Of a stretch of 64,000 nucleotides of DNA, positions 49,391 to 59,300 are shown piece after piece. The position numbers and the translations under genes were made by a program. The first letter of the stretch is position 1. Each line of letters starts with the position of its first letter. A model generated the notes under the pieces. The model saw only the letters and a program-made list of their open reading frames with translations. It ran no database searches and was not told the DNA's origin. This stretch comes from Thauera sedimentorum (lineage in GTDB: Bacteria > Pseudomonadota > Gammaproteobacteria > Burkholderiales > Rhodocyclaceae): contig NZ_JACTAH010000003.1 of NCBI RefSeq assembly GCF_014489115.1, forward strand, positions 163,312-227,311, given 5' to 3'.

Positions 49391-50482
49391 TCACGCGGCG
49401 TGCCGGGCCAGCGCCCAGGCCACGTGCTCGCGCACCAGCGCCGAGGCATCGTCCGCCCGCGCGCGCAGCGCGGCGACCACCTCCGGCGAATGCGGCGCGT
49501 TGCCCAGCGCCACCGCCAGGTTGCGCAGCCAACGCTCGTAGCCGATGCGATAGATCGGGCTGCCGGCCATGCGGGCGGCGAAATCCTCCGCCGACCAGGC
49601 GAACAGCTCCACCAGGCTCGCGCGATCCAGCCCGTGCCGCGGGGCGTAGTCCATCTCCGCGCCGAGTTGCGCGAAGCGGTTCCACGGGCAAGCCAGCTGG
49701 CAGTCGTCGCAGCCGTAGATGCGATTGCCGATGGCCGGGCGCAGCGCCTCGGGAATCGGCCCGTGCAGTTCGATGGTGAGATAGGAGATGCAGCGCCGCG
49801 CATCGACCTGGTAGGGCGCGACGATCGCACCGGTCGGGCAGGCGTCGAGGCAGGCGGTGCAGCGCCCGCAGTGCGGCGCCGGGGATTCATCCTCCGGCAG
49901 CGGCAGGTCGGTGAAGATCTCGCCGAGAAAGAACCATGAGCCCGCCTCGCGATCGAGCAGCAGGCTGTGCTTGCCCCGCCAGCCGAGCGCCGCACGGGTG
50001 GCGACTTCCACCTCCAGTACCGGCGCCGAATCGACGAACACCCGGTAGCCATGCGGCAGTTCGGCGCCGATGCGCTCGGCGAGCTTCTGCAGGCGGTTGC
50101 GCAGCACCTTGTGGTAGTCGCGCCCCAGGGCGTAGCGCGACACGTAGGCACGCCGGCCATCGGCGAGGTTCTCCGCGGCGTCGGCGGCCTCGGGCCAGTA
50201 GTTCATCCGTGCGCTGATCACCCGCAGCGTGCCCGGCAGCAGTTCGGCCGGACGGGCGCGCTTCATGCCGTGGCGCGCCATATAATCCATCTCGCCGTGA
50301 AAACCGGCTTCGAGCCAGGCCGCGAGGCCAGGCTCGGCCGCGCCCAGATCGACGCCGCTCACCCCGATGGCGTCGAACCCGAGTTCCCTGCCCCAAGCCT
50401 GGATGCGCTGCTTGAGAGTCTGCAGCGCGGCGGCATCCGCGGGCGGCTGTTCCGAGAGGTTCCGATGATCGACCTTGTGCAC
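49391..50482 (-). CDS. queG: Epoxyqueuosine reductase
   Basis: A 363-residue cobalamin- and Fe-S-dependent enzyme that performs the last step of queuosine synthesis on tRNA. Two 4Fe-4S clusters are marked by CGRCTACLDACPTG and CDDCQLACPW; the C-terminal HEAT-like repeat follows. No ATG lies near the expected N terminus, so the GTG at 50482 (GCGGGG upstream) is chosen; it overlaps the 5' end of divergent tsaE by 18 bases. Confidence 0.92.
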   Translation of the reverse strand: MHKVDHRNLSEQPPADAAALQTLKQRIQAWGRELGFDAIGVSGVDLGAAEPGLAAWLEAGFHGEMDYMARHGMKRARPAELLPGTLRVISARMNYWPEAADAAENLADGRRAYVSRYALGRDYHKVLRNRLQKLAERIGAELPHGYRVFVDSAPVLEVEVATRAALGWRGKHSLLLDREAGSWFFLGEIFTDLPLPEDESPAPHCGRCTACLDACPTGAIVAPYQVDARRCISYLTIELHGPIPEALRPAIGNRIYGCDDCQLACPWNRFAQLGAEMDYAPRHGLDRASLVELFAWSAEDFAARMAGSPIYRIGYERWLRNLAVALGNAPHSPEVVAALRARADDASALVREHVAWALARHAA

Positions 50483-50986
50483 CCCGCCGATGATAGCGGG
50501 GCCGGCCCGAAACTGCACTTGCCGGCCGAATCCGACACCACCGCGCTGGGCGCCGCGCTGGCGGCAGCGCTGCGCCCCGGGCTGGTGATCTACCTGCAAG
50601 GCGACCTCGGTGCGGGCAAGACCACCCTGGTGCGCGGGCTGCTGCGCGCACTCGGTCACGCAGGCAGCGTGAAGAGCCCGACATACACCTTGATTGAACC
50701 TTACGTAGTTTCTAGATTAGACTTATATCACTTTGATTTTTATCGCTTCACCTCACCCGACGAATTCATCGATGCTGGGCTGGACGAATACTTCGCAGGA
50801 CAAGGGGCTTGTTTGGTCGAATGGCCGGACAAGGCGCAGCCCTATCTGGCGCCGCCCGACCTCGAAGTGTCACTCACCCTGGCCGGCTCCGGCCGGCAGG
50901 CCGAACTGACCGCGCGGACGGAGGCGGGACGAACATGTCTGAACGAATTGATGACAGCCCTGCAGGGCAGCCGGCCGCCCGGCTGA
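50465..50986 (+). CDS. tsaE: tRNA threonylcarbamoyladenosine biosynthesis ATPase TsaE
   Basis: A 173-residue TsaE with P-loop GDLGAGKT at residues 46-53, and the family motif SPTYTLIEPY...DLYHFDFYR. It supports t6A synthesis at position 37 of tRNAs. The codons for residues 76-97 (50690-50755) are strikingly AT-rich with rare AGA and TTA codons, unlike the rest. The end overlaps the amiC start by 52 bases. The ATG at 50465 has GAGGTTCC upstream. Confidence 0.93.
   Translation: MIDLVHPADDSGAGPKLHLPAESDTTALGAALAAALRPGLVIYLQGDLGAGKTTLVRGLLRALGHAGSVKSPTYTLIEPYVVSRLDLYHFDFYRFTSPDEFIDAGLDEYFAGQGACLVEWPDKAQPYLAPPDLEVSLTLAGSGRQAELTARTEAGRTCLNELMTALQGSRPPG
50690..50718 (+). promoter_or_regulatory. Candidate internal promoter within tsaE
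   Basis: TTGATT (50690-50695), exactly 17 bases, TAGATT (50713-50718), inside an AT-rich coding patch. It would start transcription near 50725, about 210 bases before amiC. Confidence 0.35.
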
Positions 50987-52266
50987 GCCGGCGCGCCCTG
51001 CTGAAGTTCGCCGGTGCCTCGCTGACCCTGCTGGTCAGCCCGGTCGGCTATGCGGCGAGCACCAGCCTGCTGGCAGTGCGCGTGTGGCCGGCGCCCGATT
51101 ACACCCGGGTCACGCTGGAAGCCGGGCGCGAACTGCGCTACAAGTACCTCACCCTGCAGAACCCCGAGCGCCTGGTGATCGACCTGGAGGGCGTGGAGCT
51201 CAACAGCGTGCTCGAGAGCCTGCCGTCCAAGGTGCTCGAGAGCGATCCCTACATCGGCCTGGTGCGCGCCGGCCAGAACCGTCCGGGTGTGGTCCGCGTG
51301 GTGCTCGAGCTGAAGGCGGAGATCAATCCGCAGGTGTTCACCCTGCAGCCGGTCGGCGACTACGGCCACAGGCTGGTGCTCGACCTGTACCCGGCACGCC
51401 CGGTGGACCCGCTGCTCGCGCTGATCGAGAAATCGTCCCCGATGGAGGCCGCCTCGGGCAGCGACGGCACCGAGGGCAGCGGCGAGGCCCCCCGCACGGT
51501 CGCCACCGACGAGTCGCCCGCGCCGCGCCGGCGCCCCCCGCAGGCCAACCGCATCTACACCGTCGCCCTGGACCCCGGACATGGCGGCGAAGACCCCGGC
51601 GCCATCGGGCGGCGTGGCAGCTACGAGAAGAACGTCACCCTGTCGATCGCCCGCCGCCTCAAGCGCAAGATCGACGCCGACCCCGGCATGCGGGCGGTTC
51701 TCACCCGCGACGGCGATTACTTCGTTCCGCTGTACCAGCGCGTGTCCCGCGCCCGGCGCGTGCAGGCCGACCTCTTCGTCTCCATCCACGCCGACGCCTT
51801 CGTCCGCCCGGAGGCGCGCGGCAGTTCGGTGTTCGTGCTCTCCGAGCGTGGCGCCACGAGCTCCGCCGCCCGCTGGCTGGCGCAGAAGGAGAACGACGCC
51901 GACCTGATCGGCGGGGTGAATCTCGCCAAGCAGGAGGGCCACCTCGCCCGCACCCTGCTCGACCTCTCGCAGACCGCCACCATCAACGACAGCCTCAAGC
52001 TCGGCCGTGCCGTACTCGGCGAGCTGGGCGGCATCAACACCCTGCACAAGGCCGAGGTGGAGCAGGCCAACTTCGCGGTGCTCAAGGCACCGGACATTCC
52101 CTCGGTGCTGGTCGAGACCGCCTTCATCAGCAACCCGGAGGAAGAGCGCCGCCTCAACGACAACGCCTACCAGGACAAGATGGCCGACGCCATCCTGCGC
52201 GGCATCAAGCGCTACTTCGAGGAGAATCCGGGCGTCACCCGCACCCGCGTGGCCCGTCTGGACTGA
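50935..52266 (+). CDS. amiC: N-acetylmuramoyl-L-alanine amidase, AmiC type
   Basis: A 443-residue secreted amidase with a Tat-type signal (SRRALLKFAGASLTLL, residues about 21-36), an AMIN targeting domain (about 45-150), a low-complexity linker and a C-terminal zinc Amidase_3 domain with DPGHGGEDPGAIG, FVSIHADAF and VETAFISNPEEE. It cleaves peptidoglycan at division. GGAGG precedes the ATG at 50935, inside the tsaE end. The tsaE-amiC order is typical of proteobacteria. Confidence 0.93.
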   Translation: MSERIDDSPAGQPAARLSRRALLKFAGASLTLLVSPVGYAASTSLLAVRVWPAPDYTRVTLEAGRELRYKYLTLQNPERLVIDLEGVELNSVLESLPSKVLESDPYIGLVRAGQNRPGVVRVVLELKAEINPQVFTLQPVGDYGHRLVLDLYPARPVDPLLALIEKSSPMEAASGSDGTEGSGEAPRTVATDESPAPRRRPPQANRIYTVALDPGHGGEDPGAIGRRGSYEKNVTLSIARRLKRKIDADPGMRAVLTRDGDYFVPLYQRVSRARRVQADLFVSIHADAFVRPEARGSSVFVLSERGATSSAARWLAQKENDADLIGGVNLAKQEGHLARTLLDLSQTATINDSLKLGRAVLGELGGINTLHKAEVEQANFAVLKAPDIPSVLVETAFISNPEEERRLNDNAYQDKMADAILRGIKRYFEENPGVTRTRVARLD

Positions 52267-52309
52267 ACCGCCGCGGCGGCGTAAGGCGGATCGCCGCCGC
52301 CCCGCCTTT

Positions 52310-52332
52310 GCCGCTATAATTGCGGCTTTTTT
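52310..52332 (+). terminator. Terminator after amiC, with a TATAAT in its loop
   Basis: Stem GCCGC/GCGGC (52310-52314 with 52322-52326), loop TATAATT, followed by six T residues. The loop holds a perfect -10 hexamer (52315-52320), so the site could also be, or instead be, the ribF promoter. No good -35 is present. Confidence 0.6.
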
Positions 52333-52343
52333 ATCAGGCGGTT

Positions 52344-53294
52344 ATGCAGGTTTTTCGCGGGATTCCGCCCCTGGCATCGCAGGCTTCGGTTCTCACCATC
52401 GGCAATTTCGATGGCGTGCACCGCGGCCATCAGGCACTGCTGCAGCTGCTCACGGCCAAGGCCCGGGCGCTCGGCCTGCCCGCGGTCGTGCTCAGCTTCG
52501 AGCCGCATCCGCGCGAGTTCTTCTCGCCCGCCGACGCCCCCGCACGCCTGTCCACCCTGCGCGAAAAACTGCTGCTGCTGGCCGCGGCCGGTGTCGACCG
52601 CGTCCACGTCTGCCGCTTCGATGCCCGCTTTGCCGCACTGTCCGCCAGGGCCTTCATCGACGACATCCTGATCGCCGGCCTGGGCGTACGCCACCTGTTC
52701 ATCGGTGACGATTTCCGCTTCGGCGCCCGCCGCCAGGGTGACTTCGCCATGCTCGCGGCAGCCGGCACGCACAACGGCTTCGGCGTCGAATCCATGCCCA
52801 CCCTGGATGTCGCGGGCGAACGCGTCTCCAGCTCCGCGGTACGCGCCGCACTGGCCGACGGCGACATGCGCCATGCCGAGCGCCTGCTGGGCCGCCCCTA
52901 CAACATCGCCGGGCGGGTGATCCACGGCGAAAAGCTGGGGCGCACCCTGGGCTACCCCACCGCCAACATCCAGATGAAGCACCGCAAGCCCGCCCTGTCG
53001 GGCGTGTTCGCAGTCAGCGTCGAAGGCCTGGCCGACCACCCGGTCACCGGCGCGGCCAGCGTCGGCGTGCGCCCCACGGTGACCAATGCCGGCCGCCCCA
53101 CACTGGAAGTGCACCTTTTCGACTGGAAACAGGACTGCTACGGTGCCCACCTGCGGGTGCACTTCCTGCACAAGCTGCGCGACCAGGTGCGCTTCGACTC
53201 GCTTGAAGCGCTCACTGCGCAGATCAGCCGCGACGCCGAGGCGGCACGCGCCTGGTTTGCCGCCCATCCGAACTCCACCGCTCCCCAAGGCTGA
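52344..53294 (+). CDS. ribF: Bifunctional riboflavin kinase/FAD synthetase
   Basis: A 316-residue RibF: N-terminal FAD synthetase nucleotidyltransferase (SVLTIGNFDGVHRGHQALL) and C-terminal flavokinase (GRTLGYPTANI, and HLFDWKQDCYG). It converts riboflavin to FMN and FAD. The ATG at 52344 is preferred over one 8 codons earlier by family N termini. The ribF-ileS-lspA order is widely conserved. Confidence 0.95.
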   Translation: MQVFRGIPPLASQASVLTIGNFDGVHRGHQALLQLLTAKARALGLPAVVLSFEPHPREFFSPADAPARLSTLREKLLLLAAAGVDRVHVCRFDARFAALSARAFIDDILIAGLGVRHLFIGDDFRFGARRQGDFAMLAAAGTHNGFGVESMPTLDVAGERVSSSAVRAALADGDMRHAERLLGRPYNIAGRVIHGEKLGRTLGYPTANIQMKHRKPALSGVFAVSVEGLADHPVTGAASVGVRPTVTNAGRPTLEVHLFDWKQDCYGAHLRVHFLHKLRDQVRFDSLEALTAQISRDAEAARAWFAAHPNSTAPQG

Positions 53295-53306
53295 AAGAAG
53301 ACCGCC

Positions 53307-56108
53307 ATGGCTGACTACCGCAAGACCCTGAACCTGCCCGACACCCCCTTCCCGATGCGCGGCGATCTCGCCAAGCGGGAGCCGGGCTGGATCGCCCAGT
53401 GGCAGCAGAAGAAGCTCTACCAGAAGATCCGCCAGGCTTCCGCCGGCCGTCCCAAGTTCATCCTGCACGACGGCCCGCCCTACGCCAACGGCAACATCCA
53501 CATCGGCCACGCGCTGAACAAGATCCTCAAGGACATCATCGTGCGCTCGCGCACCATGGCCGGCTTCGACGCGCCCTACGTGCCGGGCTGGGACTGCCAC
53601 GGTCTGCCGATCGAGCACAAGGTGGAAGTCACCCACGGCAAGAACCTGCCGGCCGACAAGGTGCGCGAGCTGTGCCGCGCCTACGCCGCCGAGCAGATCG
53701 AGGGCCAGAAGACCGACTTCATCCGCCTGGGCGTGCTGGGCGACTGGGACAATCCCTACAAGACCATGGCCTTCGCCAACGAGGCCGGTGAGATCCGCGC
53801 GCTCGCCGAGATGGTCAGGGCCGGTTACGTGTTCAAGGGCCTGAAGCCGGTCAACTGGTGCTTCGACTGCGGCTCGGCGCTGGCCGAAGCCGAGGTCGAG
53901 TACGCCGACAAGCAGTCGCCGGCGATCGACGTGGGCTTCCCCTGTGACGAACCCGAACGCCTGGCCGACATCTTCGGCGTCGGCACCCTGACCCGCCCGG
54001 TGCTGGCGGTGATCTGGACCACCACCCCGTGGACCATCCCCTCCAACCAGGCGCTCAACCTGCATCCGGACATCGACTACGCGCTGGTCGATACCGGCGA
54101 GCGCTACCTGCTGCTCGCCCACGACCTGGTCGGCGCCTGCCTGGAGCGCTACGGCCTGACCGGGCGCATCGTCGCCTCGGTCAAGGGCGCGGCGCTGGAC
54201 CAGGTACGTTTCCACCATCCGTTCTACGACCGCCAGTCGCCGGTCTATCTGGGCGACTACGTCACCCTGGACGCCGGCACCGGCATCGTGCACAGCGCGC
54301 CGGCCTACGGCCTGGAGGACTTCCAGTCCTGCCGCGCCAACGGCATGGCCATGGACGAGATCCTCACCCCGGTCACCGGCGACGGCCACTTCGCCGCCGA
54401 CCTGCCCTTCTTCGGCGGCATGAACATCTGGAAGGCCGGCCCGGAGATCCTCGCCAAGCTGCGCGAGGTCGGCTGCCTGCTCGCCGACGCGAAGATCACG
54501 CACAGCTACATGCACTGCTGGCGCCACAAGACGCCGCTGATCTACCGCGCCACGGCGCAGTGGTTCGTGGGCATGGACAAGCAGGTCACCGACGGTTCCA
54601 CGCTGCGCGAGCGCGCGCTGCGCGGCGTGGAGGCCACCCGCTTCTACCCTGCCTGGGGCCAGGCCCGCCTGCACGCGATGATCGCCAACCGCCCCGACTG
54701 GTGCATCTCGCGCCAGCGCAACTGGGGCGTGCCCATCCCCTTCTTCCTGCACAAGGAGAGCGGCGAACTGCACCCGCGCACCGTCGAACTGATGGAAGAG
54801 GTCGCCAAACGGGTCGAGCAGGAAGGCATCGAAGCCTGGTTCAAGCTCGACGCCGCCGAGCTGCTCGGCGACGAGGCCGCCCACTACGACAAGATCTCCG
54901 ACACCCTGGACGTGTGGTTCGACTCCGGCACCACCCACTGGCACGTGCTGCGCGGCTCGCACCCGGACGGCCATGCGGAAGGCCCGCGCGCCGACCTCTA
55001 CCTGGAAGGCTCGGACCAGCATCGCGGCTGGTTCCACTCCTCGCTGCTCACCGGCTGCGCGATCGACGGCCACGCGCCTTACAAGGGTCTGCTGACCCAC
55101 GGTTTCGCGGTGGACGGTGCCGGGCGCAAGATGAGCAAGTCGCTCGGCAACGTCGTGGTGCCGCAGGAAGTCACCGGCAAACTGGGCGCCGAGATCCTGC
55201 GCCTGTGGGTTGCCTCTACCGACTACTCGGGCGAGCTGTCGATCAGCAAGGAGATCCTCGACCGCGTGGTCGAGGTGTACCGCCGCATCCGCAACACCCT
55301 GCGCTTCCTGCTCGCCAACACCGCCGACTTCGACATCGGCAAGGATGCGCTGCCGCTCGAGCAGTGGCTGGACATCGACCGCTACGCGCTGGCCTTCACC
55401 CGCAAGCTGGCCGACCAGTGCGAGGCCGACTACGAGAAGTTCGAGTTCCACCGCGTGGTGCAGGCCCTGCAGGTGTTCTGCTCCGAGGATCTCGGCGCCT
55501 TCTACCTCGACATCCTCAAGGACCGCCTGTACACCACCCAGCCCGGCTCGGCTGCGCGCCGCTCGGCGCAGACCGCGCTCTGGCACATCACCCAGACCCT
55601 GGTGCGGCTGATGGCGCCGGTGCTTTCCTTCACCGCAGAGGAAGCCTGGGCGGTGATGAACGGCGGCGACGAGGAAGACAGCGTGATGCTGCACACCTTC
55701 CACGCCCTGCCCGAACAAGGCGGCGAGGCCGGCCTGCTGGCGCGCTGGGAGATCATCCGCAGCGTGCGCGCCGAGGCGCTCAAGGTCATCGAGGCGCTGC
55801 GTAGCGACGGCAAGGTGGGCGCCTCGCTGCAGGCGGAACTCGACCTGCGGGTGCACGAGGATGCCTACAACGCACTGGCCTCGCTCGGCGACGACCTCAA
55901 GTTCGTCATGATGACCTCGCGCGTCAGCCTGGCGCAGGCCGCCGAGGAGGACAGCCCGCAGATCGTCGCCACACCCAGCACCCACGCCAAGTGCGAGCGC
56001 TGCTGGCACTACGTCGCGGACGTCGGCGCCGACGCCGAACATCCCACGCTGTGCGGGCGCTGCGCCGGCAACCTGTACGGCGCGGGCGAGCAGCGCCGCC
56101 ATGCCTGA
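53307..56108 (+). CDS. ileS: Isoleucyl-tRNA synthetase
   Basis: A 933-residue class I synthetase with the HIGH motif ([12 protein letters not shown], around residue 65), an editing domain with [11 protein letters not shown], the [10 protein letters not shown] loop near residue 600, and a C-terminal zinc site with four cysteines (CERCW and CGRC). It is the typical bacterial (mupirocin-sensitive-type) form. AAAGAAGACCGCC precedes the ATG. The 3' end overlaps lspA by 8 bases. Confidence 0.97.
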   Translation: MADYRKTLNLPDTPFPMRGDLAKREPGWIAQWQQKKLYQKIRQASAGRPKFILHDGPPYANGNIHIGHALNKILKDIIVRSRTMAGFDAPYVPGWDCHGLPIEHKVEVTHGKNLPADKVRELCRAYAAEQIEGQKTDFIRLGVLGDWDNPYKTMAFANEAGEIRALAEMVRAGYVFKGLKPVNWCFDCGSALAEAEVEYADKQSPAIDVGFPCDEPERLADIFGVGTLTRPVLAVIWTTTPWTIPSNQALNLHPDIDYALVDTGERYLLLAHDLVGACLERYGLTGRIVASVKGAALDQVRFHHPFYDRQSPVYLGDYVTLDAGTGIVHSAPAYGLEDFQSCRANGMAMDEILTPVTGDGHFAADLPFFGGMNIWKAGPEILAKLREVGCLLADAKITHSYMHCWRHKTPLIYRATAQWFVGMDKQVTDGSTLRERALRGVEATRFYPAWGQARLHAMIANRPDWCISRQRNWGVPIPFFLHKESGELHPRTVELMEEVAKRVEQEGIEAWFKLDAAELLGDEAAHYDKISDTLDVWFDSGTTHWHVLRGSHPDGHAEGPRADLYLEGSDQHRGWFHSSLLTGCAIDGHAPYKGLLTHGFAVDGAGRKMSKSLGNVVVPQEVTGKLGAEILRLWVASTDYSGELSISKEILDRVVEVYRRIRNTLRFLLANTADFDIGKDALPLEQWLDIDRYALAFTRKLADQCEADYEKFEFHRVVQALQVFCSEDLGAFYLDILKDRLYTTQPGSAARRSAQTALWHITQTLVRLMAPVLSFTAEEAWAVMNGGDEEDSVMLHTFHALPEQGGEAGLLARWEIIRSVRAEALKVIEALRSDGKVGASLQAELDLRVHEDAYNALASLGDDLKFVMMTSRVSLAQAAEEDSPQIVATPSTHAKCERCWHYVADVGADAEHPTLCGRCAGNLYGAGEQRRHA

Positions 56109-56613
56109 GCAAGGCCTGCTGTCGGCCCGCATGGCGGGCTGGCTGGCGCTGGCCGCAGCGGTGGCGCTGGCCGACCAGCTCACCAAGCAGCTGGTGCTGG
56201 CCAGCCTGCGCTACGGCGAGGCGGTGCCGGTCACGCCCTTCTTCGACATCGTGCTGGTCTATAACCCGGGCGCGGCCTTCAGCTTCCTCGCCAACCAGCC
56301 CGGCTGGCAACGCTGGTTCTTCACCGGCCTGGCCGCGGTGATCTGCACCTGGCTCACCGTGCTGCTGCGCCGCCACCAGCACGAGCGCCTGCTGCCGGCG
56401 GCCTTCGTGTTGATCATCGGCGGTGCGGTGGGCAATGTGGTCGACCGCCTGATGCACGGCGCGGTGGTGGATTTCCTGCACTTCTACGTCGGCCGCTTCA
56501 GCTGGCCGGCCTTCAACCTCGCCGATTCGGCGATCACCGTCGGTGTGGCCCTGATGCTGTGGTCCAGCTTCCGACCGCACTCCAACGACCCCGCCAAGGA
56601 GAACCACGCGTGA
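56101..56613 (+). CDS. lspA: Lipoprotein signal peptidase
   Basis: A 170-residue aspartyl peptidase with four transmembrane helices and the catalytic aspartates D124 (VDFLHF) and D142 (NLADSAI), at almost the same positions as in E. coli LspA. It removes signal peptides from prolipoproteins. It overlaps both ileS and fkpB, the latter by GTGA. Confidence 0.96.
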   Translation: MPEQGLLSARMAGWLALAAAVALADQLTKQLVLASLRYGEAVPVTPFFDIVLVYNPGAAFSFLANQPGWQRWFFTGLAAVICTWLTVLLRRHQHERLLPAAFVLIIGGAVGNVVDRLMHGAVVDFLHFYVGRFSWPAFNLADSAITVGVALMLWSSFRPHSNDPAKENHA

Positions 56614-57038
56614 CCCAGACCGTCCAAGCCAACAACCTCGTCACCCTGCACTACCGCATCGCGCTGGACAACGGTCAGCCGCTGATCAACACCTTCGACG
56701 GCACCCCGGCCACGCTGCAGCTGGGCGCGGGCGAGTTGCTGCCCTCGCTGGAAGCACTGATCGCCGGCCTGCAGGTGGGCGAGCGCAAGGTGTTTGAACT
56801 CGCCGCCGAGCAGGCCTTCGGCCCCTACCGCGACGAGCTGGTCGAGCGTGTGCGCCGCGAGCACATGCCGGACGAGGAGATCGAGCCGATGAGCATCATG
56901 GAGTTCACCGCCCCGGACGGCTCGCGCTACCCCGGCCTGGTGCGCGAGATCGACGCGCAATCCGCACTGATCGACTTCAACCATCCGCTGGCCGGCAAAC
57001 CCATCCGCTTCGAGGTGGAAGTGATCGGCATCCTGTAA
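56610..57038 (+). CDS. fkpB: FKBP-type peptidyl-prolyl cis-trans isomerase, SlpA/FkpB
   Basis: A 142-residue cytoplasmic FKBP with an inserted-in-flap domain ([42 protein letters not shown]). The GTG at 56610 has AAGGAG nine bases upstream and overlaps the lspA stop. The frame is open further upstream inside lspA. The lspA-fkpB-ispH order matches E. coli. Confidence 0.93.
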   Translation: MTQTVQANNLVTLHYRIALDNGQPLINTFDGTPATLQLGAGELLPSLEALIAGLQVGERKVFELAAEQAFGPYRDELVERVRREHMPDEEIEPMSIMEFTAPDGSRYPGLVREIDAQSALIDFNHPLAGKPIRFEVEVIGIL

Positions 57039-57067
57039 GCGGCGGACCCCAGAGAGAGCAAGAGGCA

Positions 57068-58006
57068 ATGAACGACAAGGAAGTGCTGCTCGCCAACCCG
57101 CGCGGCTTCTGCGCCGGCGTGGAGCGCGCCATCGAGATCGTCGAGCGCGCGCTGGCGCGCTTCGGCGCGCCGATCTACGTGCGCCACGAAGTGGTGCACA
57201 ACAAGTTCGTGGTGGACGACCTGCGCGCCAAGGGCGCGGTGTTCGTCGAGGAACTGGACGAAGTGCCGGCCGGCAACACGGTGATCTTCAGCGCCCACGG
57301 CGTCTCGCTGGCGGTGCGCGCCGAGGCCGAGCGCCGCGGCCTGCGCGTGTTCGACGCCACCTGCCCGCTGGTCACCAAGGTGCACATCGAGGTAGCGCGC
57401 ATGCGCGAGGCCGGCCGCGAGATCGTCATGATCGGCCACAAGGGCCACCCTGAGGTCGAAGGCACGATGGGCCAGGTGGGCGACGGCATCCACCTGGTGG
57501 AGTCGGCCGCCGACGTCGCCGGCCTGCAGGTCGCCAACCCCGAGCAGCTCGCCTACGTCACCCAGACCACATTGTCGATGGACGACGCCGCGGCCATCGT
57601 CACCGCCCTGCGCGAACGCTTCCCGGCCATCGTCGGGCCGAAGAAGGACGACATCTGCTACGCCACGCAGAACCGCCAGGACGCGGTGAAAATCATGGTG
57701 CCGCAGGCCGACGTGGTCTTCGTGGTCGGCTCCAGGAACAGCTCCAACTCCAACCGCCTGCGCGAGGTCGCCGAGCTGCGTGGCGTGCCGGCCTATCTGG
57801 TCGACAACGCCGGCGGCATTGACCCCGCCTGGCTGGCCGGCAAACGCCGCATCGGCGTGACCGCGGGCGCCTCCGCACCGGAGGTGCTGGTCGCGGCAGT
57901 CATCGAGCGGCTGAAGCAACTCGGGGCCGGATCCGTGCGTCAGCTCGATGGCGTACCCGAAAAGGTCACCTTTCCGCTGCCGAAGGAACTGCAGCAGGGA
58001 GCGTAA
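57068..58006 (+). CDS. ispH: 4-hydroxy-3-methylbut-2-enyl diphosphate reductase
   Basis: A 312-residue Fe-S enzyme, last step of the MEP isoprenoid pathway. The three cluster cysteines are in [11 protein letters not shown] (C15), [10 protein letters not shown] and [23 protein letters not shown] precedes the ATG. Together with dxs and ispA 2 kb downstream it completes part of the isoprenoid route in this window. Confidence 0.97.
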   Translation: MNDKEVLLANPRGFCAGVERAIEIVERALARFGAPIYVRHEVVHNKFVVDDLRAKGAVFVEELDEVPAGNTVIFSAHGVSLAVRAEAERRGLRVFDATCPLVTKVHIEVARMREAGREIVMIGHKGHPEVEGTMGQVGDGIHLVESAADVAGLQVANPEQLAYVTQTTLSMDDAAAIVTALRERFPAIVGPKKDDICYATQNRQDAVKIMVPQADVVFVVGSRNSSNSNRLREVAELRGVPAYLVDNAGGIDPAWLAGKRRIGVTAGASAPEVLVAAVIERLKQLGAGSVRQLDGVPEKVTFPLPKELQQGA

Positions 58007-58029
58007 CCGGCGCAGTTGCCGCAAGAAGA

Positions 58030-58054
58030 AAGGCCGGGCAGTGCCCGGCCTTTT
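58030..58054. terminator. Terminator between ispH and the convergent Rieske oxygenase gene
   Basis: Stem AAGGCCGGGC/GCCCGGCCTT (58030-58039 with 58043-58052) followed by TTTT; the A-rich left flank serves the minus strand. Confidence 0.9.
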
Positions 58055-58073
58055 CGCTTGGGTCGGAACCGCA

Positions 58074-59174
58074 TCAGAGATGCGGCTCGATGATCCCGCG
58101 GTAGAACTCGTGGAAGTGCTGCATGCCGTCCTCGAACGGCGACTGGTAGGGCCCCACCTCGTTGCGCCCTTCCTTCAGCAGCGCCAGGCGCCCGCGGTCC
58201 ATGCGCTCGCCGATGTCGTCGTCCTCGATGGCGGTTTCCATGTAGGCGGCCTGCTCGGCCTCGACGAACTCGCGCTCGAACTCGACGATCTCCTCCGGGT
58301 AGTAGAACTCCACCACGTTGGTCGTCTTGTTGATGTCGGTCGGGATCAGCGTACTCACCACCAGCACGTGCGGATACCACTCCACCATGATGTTGGGGTA
58401 GTAGGTCAGCCACACCGCGCCCTGCGCCGGCTTGTTCTCGCCGTAGTAGTCGAGCACCGCCTTCTGCCACTTCTCGTACGCCGGGGAGCCCGACTTGAGC
58501 AGCGAGGTAATGCCCACGCGCTGCACCGAGTACCACTCGCCGAACTGCCAGGTGAGATCGTCACAGGTGACGAAGTTGCCCAGCCCCGGGTGGTAGGGCA
58601 CGACGTGGTAGTCCTCCAGATAGACCTCGATGAAGGTCTTCCAGTTGTAGTTGCACTCGTGGATCTCGACGTGATCGAGCTTGTAGCCGGAAAAATCGAA
58701 CTCGCCCGCCACCTGCATGCCGGCGAGGTCGGCGTTGGCCGAGCGCGGCCCCTTGAACAGCAGCCCATTCCAGTTCTCCAGCGCATCGCGCTTGAGATTC
58801 AGGCAGGGGTTCTCCGGAAAATGCGGCGCACCCAGCAAGGAGCCCTGCTGGTCGTAGGTCCAGCGGTGGATCGGGCAGACGATGTTGTCGGTCTTGCCGG
58901 CTCCCTGCAGCATGATGGCCTGGCGGTGGCGGCAGATGTTGGACAACTGATGCACGCCAGCGCCGGTGCGGAACAGCAGCTTGGAATGATCCAGCCACTC
59001 GAGCGAACGGTAGCTGCCGACTTCCGGTACCATCAGCTCGTGGCCGACGTACCCCGGGCCGGCATCGAAGAGCAGCTTCTTCTCCAGGTCGAAGATCTTC
59101 TCGTCGAAGTACCAGGAAACCGGCAGTTGCGAAACAGCCGGGGCGAGTCGAGCCTTGGAAGCGATGTCGGACAT
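58074..59174 (-). CDS. Rieske non-heme iron oxygenase, alpha-subunit type, substrate unknown
   Basis: A 366-residue protein with a Rieske 2Fe-2S site (C81-R-H83 and C100-PI-H103) and a catalytic domain with the iron motif EDYHVVPYH (H190, H195). It resembles ring-hydroxylating oxygenase alpha subunits, but no beta subunit, ferredoxin or reductase is adjacent. A role in a conserved housekeeping modification is possible, since it lies beside isoprenoid genes; the substrate cannot be named. GGAGG precedes the start. Confidence 0.8.
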   Translation of the reverse strand: MSDIASKARLAPAVSQLPVSWYFDEKIFDLEKKLLFDAGPGYVGHELMVPEVGSYRSLEWLDHSKLLFRTGAGVHQLSNICRHRQAIMLQGAGKTDNIVCPIHRWTYDQQGSLLGAPHFPENPCLNLKRDALENWNGLLFKGPRSANADLAGMQVAGEFDFSGYKLDHVEIHECNYNWKTFIEVYLEDYHVVPYHPGLGNFVTCDDLTWQFGEWYSVQRVGITSLLKSGSPAYEKWQKAVLDYYGENKPAQGAVWLTYYPNIMVEWYPHVLVVSTLIPTDINKTTNVVEFYYPEEIVEFEREFVEAEQAAYMETAIEDDDIGERMDRGRLALLKEGRNEVGPYQSPFEDGMQHFHEFYRGIIEPHL

Positions 59175-59300
59175 CCCCGAACCTCCTCTTGTGAGCCAGA
59201 AATCCGGAAAAATAAACGGGCTAGTTTAAGCCAGAGGCTGTTTGACCGCCAATAGTGCGATCGGTTATTTTTCCCCCTTTACGCAGGACGGTATTGATCC

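Noticed and set aside
52310..52343. An FMN riboswitch before ribF
   Set aside because: The leader is only about 30 bases and has just a small hairpin; no RFN-element structure fits.
52314..56186. A 1290-codon open frame on the minus strand opposite ribF and ileS
   Set aside because: It is the antisense shadow of well-recognised genes in GC-rich DNA, with low-complexity composition, no family motifs and no ribosome binding site.
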